Program-made: the position numbers and the translations under genes
Origin: Streptomyces peucetius
GTDB taxonomy: Bacteria; Actinomycetota; Actinomycetes; Streptomycetales; Streptomycetaceae
NCBI RefSeq assembly: GCF_025854275.1
Contig: NZ_CP107567.1
Location: 2,914,001 to 2,978,000, forward strand
Reading direction: 5' to 3'
Length of the DNA stretch: 64,000 bases
Shown here: in pieces, positions 7,687-16,484 of the stretch
Numbering within the stretch: the first letter of the stretch is position 1
Layout of the letters: every line of letters begins with the position of its first letter
Notes under the pieces: model-generated
Database searches by the model: none
What the model was told of the DNA's origin: nothing
Seen by the model: the letters and a program-made list of their open reading frames with translations, nothing else

Positions 7687-7720
7687 GTACCTGATGGTAC
7701 CAAGCGGTACCATCAGGTAC
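7687..7720. promoter_or_regulatory. Perfect palindromic operator of the antitoxin-doc operon
   Basis: GTACCTGATGGTACC (7687-7701) and its exact reverse complement GGTACCATCAGGTAC (7706-7720) are separated by AAGC. Each arm itself contains GGTACC. The palindrome begins 1 bp upstream of the antitoxin ATG and ends at the stop codon of the upstream MFS gene. It contains the likely -10 (TACCAT on the minus strand). Autorepression by the antitoxin (and toxin complex) is the expected behaviour of such operons. Confidence 0.8.
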
Positions 7721-9186
7721 TACGTGATTGCCGCCCGCAGCCGCGTCGCCACCCACGCCCCCACCAGCGCCACCCCGGCCATCGGCAGGAACACCGCGGC
7801 GAAGGCGACCGGATGCGCGGCGGACGCGCCGCCGGTCACGGCGTGGGCCGCGCCCACCGCGCCGCCGCCCAGGGCGGCGAACGCCGCGCCGCCCGCCGCG
7901 AGCAGCAGCACGTTCGACAGCGCGTCCGAGATCTGCAGCGCGGCCGAGTTGGCGCCCGCCTCCTCGGGCGCGGAGAGCTTCAACAACAGCACGCTCGTCG
8001 AGCCGATCACCAGGCCCATACCGAAGCAGCCGAAGGCCCAGGCGACGGCGACGATCCAGACCGGCATCGCCTCGATCAGCACGCTCGGCGCGGTCACGAT
8101 CGCCGCCGCGACCAGCAGCATGCCGAACACGACCAGCCCTTGGCGGTACGGCTCCACGCGCGGCCGGGACTGGACGTACGAGCCCAGTGCCCACGTCGCC
8201 CCGCCGGCCGCGAGTGAGAGCCCGGCCAGGGTCGGGGAGAGCCCGCGCTGGGTGACCAGCATCAGCGGCACGAACGACTCGGCCGCGATGAAGGACCCGG
8301 CGGCGATGCCGCGCAGCAGGACCACTGACGGCAGTCCGCGCGCCGCCCGGTACGTCCCGCGCGGCAGCAGGCCGAGCGCGGACGGCACGAGCAGCGCCGC
8401 ACCGGCCGCCGCGGGCAGGAGCGAGAGCCGGCGTAGATCCTGGCCCGCGTACTGAAGGAGAGCGGCGCCCAGAGAGATACCGAGGGCCAGCCGGATACGA
8501 CGCCGGTCGAAGGGCGGCACGGGCCCGGCGGGGTCAGCGGGCCCGGAGGCCGTACGCCGTATCGCCGGCAGCGCCAGCCCCAGCGGCAGCGCGACCAGCG
8601 CCGGGATACCGAGGAACACCCAGCGCCAGCCGAGCTGCTCGGTGACCGTGCCCGCGGCGAGCGGCCCGACGACGGAGGGGATCACCCAACTCGCCGCGAA
8701 CGCAGCCATGATCGCGGGTTGCAGCCGCTGCGGGTACGCGCGGCTGACGACGACGTACAGCGCGACGATGACCAGCCCTCCCCCGAGCCCCTGAACAGCC
8801 CGGCCGAGCACGAACACCCACATGGCACCCGCGGTCCCCGAGAGCACCAGCCCCGCGGCGAACGCGCTCATGCCGCCCGCGAGCGCGCCCAGCGGTCCGC
8901 TGCGGTCCGCCCACTGGCCGGAGACGACCATGCCGAAGAGGCTGGTGGTGAAGTACGCAGAGAAGGCGAAGGCGTAGAGAGGGATGCCATGCAGCTCGCG
9001 GGCGGCCACCGGCATGGCGGTGCCAACTGCCGTGGCTTCGAAGGCGATCAGGAAGACGACGGCAACGATGCCGATGCTGAGCGCCCGGTGCTCGCGCCCG
9101 AGGACGCCGCCGCTCTGTCTGTCGTCCGGAGCGAGGGCTGCTGCGGGGCGCGGCGCGACGGCGTCACTCGGTTCGAGGGGGGGCAC
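7720..9186 (-). CDS. MFS transporter
   Basis: A hydrophobic protein of about 488 residues with 12-14 membrane segments. Recognisable features are FLIAFEATAVGTAMPVAARE in the first helix, GQWADRSGPL in loop 2-3, and GRAVQGLGGGLVIVALYVVVSRAYP in helices 4-5 (motif C-like region). It resembles drug/multidrug MFS pumps. The start is uncertain: GTG 9186 is chosen because upstream in-frame sequence (to 9447) is low-complexity and lies within the promoter of the divergent WXG-like gene, but no good ribosome site is visible. The stop codon touches the antitoxin operator. Confidence 0.85.
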   Translation of the reverse strand: MPPLEPSDAVAPRPAAALAPDDRQSGGVLGREHRALSIGIVAVVFLIAFEATAVGTAMPVAARELHGIPLYAFAFSAYFTTSLFGMVVSGQWADRSGPLGALAGGMSAFAAGLVLSGTAGAMWVFVLGRAVQGLGGGLVIVALYVVVSRAYPQRLQPAIMAAFAASWVIPSVVGPLAAGTVTEQLGWRWVFLGIPALVALPLGLALPAIRRTASGPADPAGPVPPFDRRRIRLALGISLGAALLQYAGQDLRRLSLLPAAAGAALLVPSALGLLPRGTYRAARGLPSVVLLRGIAAGSFIAAESFVPLMLVTQRGLSPTLAGLSLAAGGATWALGSYVQSRPRVEPYRQGLVVFGMLLVAAAIVTAPSVLIEAMPVWIVAVAWAFGCFGMGLVIGSTSVLLLKLSAPEEAGANSAALQISDALSNVLLLAAGGAAFAALGGGAVGAAHAVTGGASAAHPVAFAAVFLPMAGVALVGAWVATRLRAAIT

Positions 9187-9485
9187 GGCCCCAAGAGTAA
9201 GGGGCGATTCATGGGATGGGCCCTGTCGCGAGTCGGGGCCGGGATGGTCCTTTGGTCGTACGTCCGTGAACGGCGGCTGGCAGCCTCCACTCAAGGGTGA
9301 CGGCCGGCCCTGGTAACGAGGGGCGGCCGTCACCGTTACCCTGCCGCTCCCCAGCCGCCAAGGCGGCGCGCCAGGCGGCTCGCGAGGCGGCCGGAACGCG
9401 CCGATCACCCTGCAACACACCGTTACGGTGACGTCACACCCCGACACCGAAGAGGTCGGGGCGACGGGGAGCGGAGGATCTTGGC

Positions 9486-9845
9486 ATGGCCGACCCGGAG
9501 GCCGGCGCCCGCCACGGCGCCGCCGAACTGAAGGTGAACACCGACGAGCTCGGCGCGGTCGGGCACGACGCGTACGTCCTCCGCGGGCGGCTCACGCGGG
9601 ACGGCGACCACGCCCGTGCCTCGACGTTCGACGCGGCGATCGCGTTGACGAACGGGAACTTCGCCAGCGGGGCGGAACTACTGAAAATGCACGACCGCTG
9701 GAACACGCAACTGCGGACCCTGCTCGACGCGTGCGCGCAGATCTCCAATCACCTCGACTACTCGAAGGCCGCGCATGCAAAGGACGACGCCGACATCGGC
9801 GGCAACCTGACCGCGGTCTCCAAGATCAGCGAATACTTCAAGTAG
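9486..9845 (+). CDS. Small WXG100-like protein of the T7-type island
   Basis: A 119-residue, mostly helical, signal-less protein (MADPEAGARHGAAELKVNTDELGAVGHDAYVLRGRL...). It resembles ESX/WXG100-type helical hairpins in size and in heading an operon with a much larger helical protein, but has no exact W-x-G. GGAGG at 9474-9478 precedes the ATG by 7 nt. The next gene starts 19 bp after its stop, so the two are likely cotranscribed. Function is inferred only from context: a possible secretion chaperone or substrate. Confidence 0.75.
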   Translation: MADPEAGARHGAAELKVNTDELGAVGHDAYVLRGRLTRDGDHARASTFDAAIALTNGNFASGAELLKMHDRWNTQLRTLLDACAQISNHLDYSKAAHAKDDADIGGNLTAVSKISEYFK

Positions 9846-9864
9846 TCCACCGGGGGGAAGCGCA

Positions 9865-12159
9865 GTGCTGAAGTACGAGGACGTCGTCGACGCACCCGTC
9901 ACCAAGTTGAAGGAAGCCGCCGACGACTGGTCGGAGATGCTCACCAAGCTGGAGAAGCTCGCGGTCGAAGCCCGGCGGGGCATGAAGGCCAAATCCGACA
10001 GGGCCGACTGGCGGGGTCTGAACGCGGGTGTCACGAAGCCGTTCATCACCAAGACGGCCAGGGAGTTCGACGATGCGGAGGCCCAGGCCAGGAGCATCAA
10101 AATGCTGCTCGCGGACGCGCACGCATCGTTCAAGGCCGCCAAGGACGCGCTGTTGAGGATCCGGGACGAGGAAAGCCCAGCCGCGGGCATCCACGTGGAC
10201 GCGAACGGCAAGGTCCGCCCCCGCCACGACCTGAAGACCGACGCGGCGGCACGCCATGACCCCGGCTATGCGGAGGCATTGCGCAAACAGGAGCAGGCCG
10301 TGGCCTCCTGGCAGCGGAAGATCGACAGAATCGTCGAGGACTGCTCGGACGCCGACGACTCCCTGAAGCGCGCCCTCGCCGCGAACGTCAAGGGCGCGCA
10401 CAACTTCACCGCCCCCAAGTACGAGAGCCTTGACGCGGAGCAGGTCGACCGGGCGGCGGAACTCATGAAGAAGGTCACCGGCGACGACGGCACCGCGCGC
10501 AACGTGGCCGCTCTCAAGGAACTCGAAGACCTTCTGGACGACAACCGCAGCGACCCCGGGTTCTCCGCCTCCTTCTACCGGAAGCTCGGCGCGGAAGGGA
10601 CCCTCGAGGCGTACGCGAACATGTCGCTGAACGCCACATCGCTCGGCCCGTCCGTGGAGGCCCAGGACCGCGTGAGGATGGTGCGCAACATCCAGAACGA
10701 CATGGGCGCGATCCTCGGCCTCGCCACGCAGGCGTCCACTCCGAACCACCTCGGCGCCATGTGGACGACCCAGCTCATGAAGGTGGGCCGCAAGGAACTC
10801 GACGTGTCGGGCACCACCGGGCTCGGCACCAAGCTGTACGGCTACCAGGCTTTGGCGGCTCTCCTGCGAGAGGGGACGTACAACACCGAGTTCCTCACCT
10901 CGGTGGGCCGCGACATGGTGGCCATGGACAAGAAGAACCCAGGAATCTGGGACCACAGCATGCCCATCGAACGGGCCATGTCCATCAATCTGGACAATGA
11001 GGGCGGCAGTGGGTTCAACCCGCTCACCGGGCTCATGGAAGCGATGAGTCACAACCCGGAGGCATCAACGGCCTTCTTCAACGAACCGCTCCGGGAGGAC
11101 ACCAACAAGGACGGCATCGTCACCTTGTCGGACGGCGCGATCGGGGGCAAGGACGCGCAAGGGCTCGTCGACTACATGCTCGACAAGAAGCCGACGGCCG
11201 ACTACTACGACACGATCGTCGGCGGAGAGGCCACCCCCGGCCAGACCGCGCTCGGCAACGCCCTGGAGGCGGCGGTCGCGGGGCGCGTACCGGGCGACGA
11301 GGACGCGCCGCCGGTGTACCACACCGAAGCCATGAGCAACGTGATGGAACAGGTCGTCGCGAAGATCGGCGCGGACCCGACGCTGGTCGCGGCGAACCCC
11401 GGCGACATGCCGGGCCCGCTCAGTGGCCTGGCCCCGCAGTTCGGCAACATGGCCGCCGAGTACATGCCCGACTTGCAGGGCACCGCGGAGAACGGTGCGA
11501 ATCAAGCCAAACCGCTCGGGGTCATGGCCGAGTTCCGCAAGGACGAGATGGCCCTGTTCCTCGGCGCGGTCGGCCAGGACCCCCAGGCCTACGGCGCGAT
11601 CACCAACGCCCAGCAGGCGTACACCACGGCGCTCGTTTCGGACGTCTTCCGCAACCCGGACGAGCACGGGGACACCGAGGCGGCAATCCAGAACGCCGTC
11701 CACCCGGGCGGCGAGATCGCGGGCATCCTGACGGAGGCGAGGGCGCAGGCCATCCACGACACCAAGGCCCATGAAGCAGATGAGTACAACAAGGGCGTGG
11801 AGGAGAACGCGAAGTGGACGAATCGCGTTATCGATGCGCTGGGGGCCAGGTACGTGGAGATGGTGCCGGTGTTGGGTGATGCGGTGATGTGGATGAAGGA
11901 GGAGGTTACGGAGTCGGCCGTGAACAGCGCGCTAAAGGACAACACCGAAGAGTCTCGTCGTGAGTCGGCCGAGGGCTACACCAGGGCTGAAGGCGCGGCA
12001 AAGCTGGCGGCGGCATCCGCCGTAGAGACTGCCGCCCGTGGATCCGGCCTCACACAGGAGCAGATCGATGAGTACAGGGGAGCAGCCTCCACTCAGACTG
12101 CTACTGCACACTCCATCGGCCGCGACCTGGTCGCCAGTTCAGCCCCGAAGGGAAGCTAG
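9865..12159 (+). CDS. Large 764-aa protein with WXG/LXG-like helical N-terminus and a calcium-loop motif
   Basis: The first 120 residues are helical and coiled-coil-like (KYEDVVDAPVTKLKEAADDW...), similar in style to WXG100/LXG domains of type VII substrates. The remainder resembles a Streptomyces-specific conserved family (possibly DUF6571; not verified). Residues 412-423 (DTNKDGIVTLSD) form an EF-hand/dockerin-like calcium loop with D, N, D and terminal D at ligand positions. There is no signal peptide and no obvious toxin motif at the C-terminus. It starts at GTG 9865 after GGGGGGAAG. The lipoprotein gene begins at the very next base after its stop. Confidence 0.75.
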   Translation: MLKYEDVVDAPVTKLKEAADDWSEMLTKLEKLAVEARRGMKAKSDRADWRGLNAGVTKPFITKTAREFDDAEAQARSIKMLLADAHASFKAAKDALLRIRDEESPAAGIHVDANGKVRPRHDLKTDAAARHDPGYAEALRKQEQAVASWQRKIDRIVEDCSDADDSLKRALAANVKGAHNFTAPKYESLDAEQVDRAAELMKKVTGDDGTARNVAALKELEDLLDDNRSDPGFSASFYRKLGAEGTLEAYANMSLNATSLGPSVEAQDRVRMVRNIQNDMGAILGLATQASTPNHLGAMWTTQLMKVGRKELDVSGTTGLGTKLYGYQALAALLREGTYNTEFLTSVGRDMVAMDKKNPGIWDHSMPIERAMSINLDNEGGSGFNPLTGLMEAMSHNPEASTAFFNEPLREDTNKDGIVTLSDGAIGGKDAQGLVDYMLDKKPTADYYDTIVGGEATPGQTALGNALEAAVAGRVPGDEDAPPVYHTEAMSNVMEQVVAKIGADPTLVAANPGDMPGPLSGLAPQFGNMAAEYMPDLQGTAENGANQAKPLGVMAEFRKDEMALFLGAVGQDPQAYGAITNAQQAYTTALVSDVFRNPDEHGDTEAAIQNAVHPGGEIAGILTEARAQAIHDTKAHEADEYNKGVEENAKWTNRVIDALGARYVEMVPVLGDAVMWMKEEVTESAVNSALKDNTEESRRESAEGYTRAEGAAKLAAASAVETAARGSGLTQEQIDEYRGAASTQTATAHSIGRDLVASSAPKGS

Positions 12160-12705
12160 ATGCACCGAAACAACACACGTGCGACCGCATTGATGAGCGC
12201 CCTCCTACTTACGGTGGCTGCCTGTTCGGACGGTGAGAGCGCGGCAGTCCCGGAGCTCCCGGAGCGGATCTGCTGGGGTGTGTTCACGGCCGACGACATC
12301 GAGCCTCTCATGCCGACAGGCAAGAAGGCCGAAATGTTCTCGGATCCCTTCGTCTTCGACGATGAGGGAACGGACTCCGTCACGTGCAACCTGGACATTG
12401 ACGGCCGAAACGGAATGGGCGTCGATGCAACCCGTCTCGACTTTGAGCATCAGGTCGACTGGTCCTCCTGGGACGCGGCCGAGCCAAAGCCCATTGACGT
12501 GGGGCAGAAGGGCATCATCTGGTCGAGCGGCGCCGGCACTCACATCGCCTGTGAGCCCTCCACGTCCACCTCCGACCCCGGGAAATACATCCAGCTGTAC
12601 GTCAGCACCGACCGCTCACCAGACAAGAAGAAGCTGCGCGCCGCGCTGCCCGGCCTGCTTCAGCAGCTCGTCACCTTCACGAAGCGTGAGCTGAACTGCC
12701 CCTGA
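12160..12705 (+). CDS. Putative lipoprotein
   Basis: A 181-residue protein with a short lipoprotein signal peptide ending in the lipobox LTVAAC (lipidated Cys about residue 22). Mature sequence includes ICWGVFTADDIEPLMPTGKK and CNLDIDG, with four further cysteines likely to form disulfides. This resembles Streptomyces 'DUF3558-like' small lipoproteins, though the family assignment is uncertain. Its ATG immediately follows the TAG of the 764-aa gene (zero spacing), so it is very likely translationally coupled and functionally linked, perhaps as a surface partner. Confidence 0.8.
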   Translation: MHRNNTRATALMSALLLTVAACSDGESAAVPELPERICWGVFTADDIEPLMPTGKKAEMFSDPFVFDDEGTDSVTCNLDIDGRNGMGVDATRLDFEHQVDWSSWDAAEPKPIDVGQKGIIWSSGAGTHIACEPSTSTSDPGKYIQLYVSTDRSPDKKKLRAALPGLLQQLVTFTKRELNCP

Positions 12706-12744
12706 CGGACAGCTCAAGCGGTTGCGTTTCATGTACACACGGTG

Positions 12745-12769
12745 CCGCCACACACCTTGGTGGTGGCGG
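12745..12769. terminator. Hairpin downstream of the lipoprotein operon
   Basis: CCGCCAC (12745-12751) pairs with GTGGCGG (12763-12769), and the inner CACC/GGTG can extend the stem. It lies 40 bp after the lipoprotein stop and just before the decayed GntR gene on the opposite strand, so it may terminate the rightward operon. Confidence 0.5.
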
Positions 12770-12794
12770 AGAGCGCTCAGCGCGGAGGAACCGG

Positions 12795-13259
12795 CTAGCG
12801 CACCTGGATGTCGCCGAACTCCTGCGACGTGCCCTGCCAGTGGAGGACGGCGAGCTCGCCGCGACGCTCCTTCCTGCCCACCTGCAGGGTGAAACGGGAC
12901 CCGCGGTGGTGTGCATCTCCAGTCAAAATCCCAGCGGTTCGGATCGGTGTTCCCCGCCCCGAGACGAAGGGGTGGCAGCCTTGACGCACTCGCGCTGGCC
13001 ACCGGTCGCGACGTAGGAACGCGTGGCATCGCCGGACTCGACGGAGTGGCTGCCAGACCCCTGACGTCGTCGTGCTCAAGCCACCCTGCCGGAGTGCGGC
13101 GGTCGCCCTCCGGACCGCCGTCCGTGCAACGCCGACCTCATGCTCCAGCCACACCTCGGAGATCAAGGAGCGCGGCGGCGGGTCACCGGCGGCAGTCCGT
13201 TCCTGGAGCCCATTGCCAATCCGCGCCCACTTGGGCCGGGTGGGGTCGAACTCGCTCAC
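12795..13259 (-). pseudogene. Decayed GntR-family regulator
   Basis: The first 60 residues of this frame (MSEFDPTRPKWARIGNGLQERTAAGDPPPRSLISEVWLEHEVGVARTAVRRATAALRQGGL) align by eye with a GntR winged helix (usual form: ...LRERIAAGEYPPGSRLPSE..LA.EFGVSRTTVRRAL..L..EGL). The remainder in this frame is arginine-rich nonsense until the last 25 residues (VGRKERRGELAVLHWQGTSQEFGDIQVR), so frameshifts or small deletions are likely. The usual effector domain is missing. It is bracketed by the two T7-like operons, and is probably a relic rather than a functional regulator. Confidence 0.6.
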
Positions 13260-13304
13260 GGCCCGGACTGTACGCCGGATTCTCCGAAGACTCTCCCTGA
13301 CCAG

Positions 13305-13625
13305 TCACGTCGCGGGCACGACTCCAGTGCAGTCGAACTGCTTGCCAACCGACTCGACGAAATCCCGAAACAGTACGTGATCCTTGACGAAGCCAGCCGA
13401 TTCCAACGTCTCCGTGTATTGAACTCCGAGCTCCATTGCGAAATAGGTCTCTGTTCCGTTGCAGTTCGCCACGATGTGTCGGGGGCCCACCCCTGTAACC
13501 GGCCAACCAGGGATCGGATCTTCTGCGGAGTAGTCGTCCATCTTCTTGATACCAGCGAGGATGAGGGGATCCCGCGTCACGGAGTACGTGATATAGCCGG
13601 ACCGCTCCACGGAAGCCACGTCCAT
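13305..13625 (-). CDS. Hypothetical 106-residue protein downstream of mycosin
   Basis: Reads MDVASVERSGYITYSVTRDPLILAGIKKMDDYSAEDPIPGWPVTGVGPRH... and ends with a lone cysteine pair region (FDCTGVVPAT). It has no signal peptide and no recognised domain. ATG 13625 is preceded by a purine-rich GGGGAGAG stretch and lies 19 bp after the mycosin stop, so it is the last gene of the leftward operon. A longer frame from 13733 would overlap the mycosin gene and is less likely. The function is unknown. Confidence 0.6.
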   Translation of the reverse strand: MDVASVERSGYITYSVTRDPLILAGIKKMDDYSAEDPIPGWPVTGVGPRHIVANCNGTETYFAMELGVQYTETLESAGFVKDHVLFRDFVESVGKQFDCTGVVPAT

Positions 13626-13644
13626 TCCCACTCTCCCCACGCCA

Positions 13645-14997
13645 TCATGTACCCCCGTCTTTCCTGTTCTGGTTGTGGTGTGCACCGTGTGGTGGCAGTG
13701 GCTGCTGCGCGTAGTACGGCTGACCCGATTCATGCGGGTACGGCGGCGTGGTGACCGCCGGTGCCGGTGTGGTCCTGGTGCGGCGTCGGTTTCGGAGCCC
13801 CGGGATTACGACGGCCGCACCGAGGACGGCGGCTGTACCGATGCCGGCAGCAATCCAGACGGTGGGCGAGTTACTGTCGTCGTCGGACGCGGTCGACGGG
13901 GCCGTCGGCTGGGCGGAGGCCTTAGCAGGGCTGGAAGGCTCCGGGGACGGGGACTTGGCGGCCGCGTAGGTGAAGTCGGGGAGCGGGTACTCGTCCGCGG
14001 GGCCAGGGTCGCCCGGCGTTGTCAGCGCGCGCAAGGGGCGCACGGCGCCGTAACCGATGTGGTCGTTGCGCTTGTTGCCGCTGGTCGGGCCGCTGATGGT
14101 GTTCAGCATGACTCGCAGGACCTGGTTGTTGGTCCACTCCGGGTGCTGAGACCAGATCAACGCGGCGGTGGCGGAGGCGATGGCGGTGGCGTGACTGGTG
14201 CCCTTGCCGTTGCACAGTCCGGTTTTCCCGCCGCATGCATGGATGATGTTCTCGCCAGGCGCGGAAACGTCGACCTGTGGTCCGAACTGAGAGAAGTCGG
14301 ACTTCTTGAGGTCCTTGCCAAGGGACCCCACAGCAACGACCCCCGGAGTCGAGGCCGGGTATTCGTCCTGATTCAGGCCATCGTTGCCTGTGGCCGCGAA
14401 GATCAGCGAGCCCTTCTCGTTGGCGTATCGGACAGCAGCCGCCAGTTGCGGCGATCCCCTGTCAACCCCCATGGAGACGTTGATGACTTTGGCGCCCGCG
14501 TCAGTGGCGTAGCGAATCGCCTCCGGCGCGAGTACGTTGAACTGTTCTTCCGCCTCAGCCTGGCTCGCCAACTGCTTTTCCCCTGGCACCCGAACTGGGA
14601 GAATCTTGGCACCTGGTGCCAGCCCGAATGCACCATCTCCTCCGCCACTGCTCCCCGTACCGGCGATGATGCCTGCCATCCCAGTGCCGTGGCCGTCGTT
14701 ATCCGTCCGCTCGTCGCCCGGTTCGTCCGGGGTCAGGTCCTTGCCCTCGAGGACGCGGCCTCGAAGATCTCCGTTGGTGGCGTCAACACCGGTGTCGATG
14801 ACCGCGACGGTCACGCCCTTGCCTGTACTGATCTTCCAGATCTCGTCCGCGCCCATCGCATCGAGATGCCACTGCTGCGAGCGGATGGACTCGGCGTGTG
14901 CCGGAGTGGTCGCAATGCCTGCCAGCACCGTCGTCAGGAGCATGGACGCCGCAGCTCGGGCACGTGCACGGCGTTTGGTGCTGGCAGGCATGTACAT
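13645..14997 (-). CDS. Type VII secretion-associated subtilisin-like protease (mycosin-like)
   Basis: A 450-residue S8 protease. N-terminal signal peptide (about residues 8-35, ending PAHA), catalytic Asp68 (VAVIDTGVD), His103 (DGHGTGMAG), oxyanion Asn205 (ATGND) and Ser268 (GKGTSHATAIA). A proline-rich linker, one membrane helix (about 383-404) and a cytosolic RNRRRTR tail follow. This signal-protease-linker-TM layout is that of MycP, which processes ESX substrates and stabilises the ESX machine. A second ATG two codons in (14991) sits 6 nt after GAAGAGG and may be the true start. Upstream on the same strand lie a PPE-like and a WXG100-like gene. Confidence 0.88.
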   Translation of the reverse strand: MYMPASTKRRARARAAASMLLTTVLAGIATTPAHAESIRSQQWHLDAMGADEIWKISTGKGVTVAVIDTGVDATNGDLRGRVLEGKDLTPDEPGDERTDNDGHGTGMAGIIAGTGSSGGGDGAFGLAPGAKILPVRVPGEKQLASQAEAEEQFNVLAPEAIRYATDAGAKVINVSMGVDRGSPQLAAAVRYANEKGSLIFAATGNDGLNQDEYPASTPGVVAVGSLGKDLKKSDFSQFGPQVDVSAPGENIIHACGGKTGLCNGKGTSHATAIASATAALIWSQHPEWTNNQVLRVMLNTISGPTSGNKRNDHIGYGAVRPLRALTTPGDPGPADEYPLPDFTYAAAKSPSPEPSSPAKASAQPTAPSTASDDDSNSPTVWIAAGIGTAAVLGAAVVIPGLRNRRRTRTTPAPAVTTPPYPHESGQPYYAQQPLPPHGAHHNQNRKDGGT

Positions 14998-15023
14998 CCT
15001 CTTCGCTGGTGTCGGGTGAGGTG

Positions 15024-16448
15024 TCAGTCGATGACCGGAGGCACGACTCGGCGGCTGTTCTGCTGCCAGGTCTCGTCGTCCTCGGTGAGGTAGTCCGGTC
15101 GCTCGCCCTCAGTATTCTCACGGGCTGAGGAGGGCCGCGAAGACGTGCCCGCGATTCCACCGCGTGCCGGTCCGGAACCACTCTGGGTGGACGGACGCCC
15201 GCCTGTGATGCCTGTCTGCACGGGTCGCCCGCCGGGGGTCCGACTTTGGCCGGATCCCAGGCCGCCACCCGCGCCTCCGGCACCATGTGCCATGGGTGGA
15301 CGGGCGAACCCGCTGCTCTCGGCACCGATCACGTTTCCACGCGGGATGCCGGCCGACCGCCCTGAAGCGGGCGGCACAGGGCGTCCGCCGACGATGCCGT
15401 CTCTCGGGGGCCTCGCGCTGCCGGAGCCGGGTCCCGGCACTCCAGTCGGCTGTCCCGGCAGCACCGGGCCCCGGGGAGCTCCTGGGATCCGCCCAGTCCC
15501 GTCCTGCTTGGCAGACGGAGACACGGGCCCTCCACCGGATACCGGGGGTACCAGGTTCACCGGCGGGTTCGTCGGCCCCTCGAGGCGTACCGGACCGGGT
15601 GTGGGCTGGGCTTGAGGAGCCGTCTGCGTCGGCGGCAGCGTGCTGATGCTGTCGATTTCCATGGCAGCAGGGGGCATGCTCGGCTCCACGGCCGCAGGAG
15701 GCGCCTCGGGCCCGGGCACGCGTTCGGCCGCGGTCGCGGGTGCCGGTGCACTGCCCATCACAGACGCGGGAGCGGCATACCCCGCGCCGGTCCCGTACTC
15801 TGCTGCCGAACCGCCGCCCGAGCGGTCTACATCCTGTGTGCCCATACCGTGGTCGATGTCCGGCGGCACGAACTCCGCCGGCGGCGGCCTGAACGTCGGC
15901 ACCTCCAAGTTGTCCATCTGCGACGCCGACTGGTCGTACGCCTGCGCCAGCTTGCGCATCTCGGCGGCGGCCTCCAGGCGTTTCAGCTCCTGGGACGCGG
16001 CCAGGGTGGCCTCCGCCTTGGCCGCCACCGTCGACGCGTCGGGATCGTTGTGGTGGGACTTGGCGGCGTCGAGGTTGGCCTGGGCCTGATCCTTGGAGGT
16101 GTAGCGCGGGATGGCGGCCTGGGCGCGGGCGATGGCGCCCGAGGACTGGCCGAGCCACTTGGCCGCCTCGTCGCTGTAGTCCGCCAGTCGGAACGTCGAG
16201 GAGGCGAGGCTCGCGCCCCACTCGACGAACGCGTCGAAGCCCTCCCCTTCCCACTTCACCCGCTCGGGGCGGAACTTCAGCAACTGGGCGATGCTCCGGA
16301 TCTCCCCCGCCGCCGCCGACAGCCGGTCGGCAGCCTCCTGGACATGGAAGCTGCTGGCCTGGTCCAGCCAGGCCAGCATCTCCTCGTGGGACTTGTCTTC
16401 GAAGGAAGTGCGGCGTCCTCCGCCGCCTCCGCCACCGTCGTTGACCAT
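15024..16448 (-). CDS. WXG/PPE-like protein with long Pro/Gly-rich tail
   Basis: A 474-residue protein. Residues about 15-190 are helical with a WEGEGFDAFVEWG segment between helices, a WXG100/PPE-type helical bundle. Residues 190-440 are proline/glycine-rich low complexity (PVPPASGRSAGIPRG and similar), a layout like mycobacterial PPE proteins and Streptomyces T7-linked proteins. No signal peptide is present. It ends 26 bp before the mycosin start and starts 36 bp after the upstream WXG100-like gene, so the four genes probably form one operon. It is a likely substrate or structural partner of a type VII system. Confidence 0.8.
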   Translation of the reverse strand: MVNDGGGGGGGRRTSFEDKSHEEMLAWLDQASSFHVQEAADRLSAAAGEIRSIAQLLKFRPERVKWEGEGFDAFVEWGASLASSTFRLADYSDEAAKWLGQSSGAIARAQAAIPRYTSKDQAQANLDAAKSHHNDPDASTVAAKAEATLAASQELKRLEAAAEMRKLAQAYDQSASQMDNLEVPTFRPPPAEFVPPDIDHGMGTQDVDRSGGGSAAEYGTGAGYAAPASVMGSAPAPATAAERVPGPEAPPAAVEPSMPPAAMEIDSISTLPPTQTAPQAQPTPGPVRLEGPTNPPVNLVPPVSGGGPVSPSAKQDGTGRIPGAPRGPVLPGQPTGVPGPGSGSARPPRDGIVGGRPVPPASGRSAGIPRGNVIGAESSGFARPPMAHGAGGAGGGLGSGQSRTPGGRPVQTGITGGRPSTQSGSGPARGGIAGTSSRPSSARENTEGERPDYLTEDDETWQQNSRRVVPPVID

Positions 16449-16484
16449 CTCGTCCGTCTCCCCCTGTCGTCCGTCGAACGTCGC

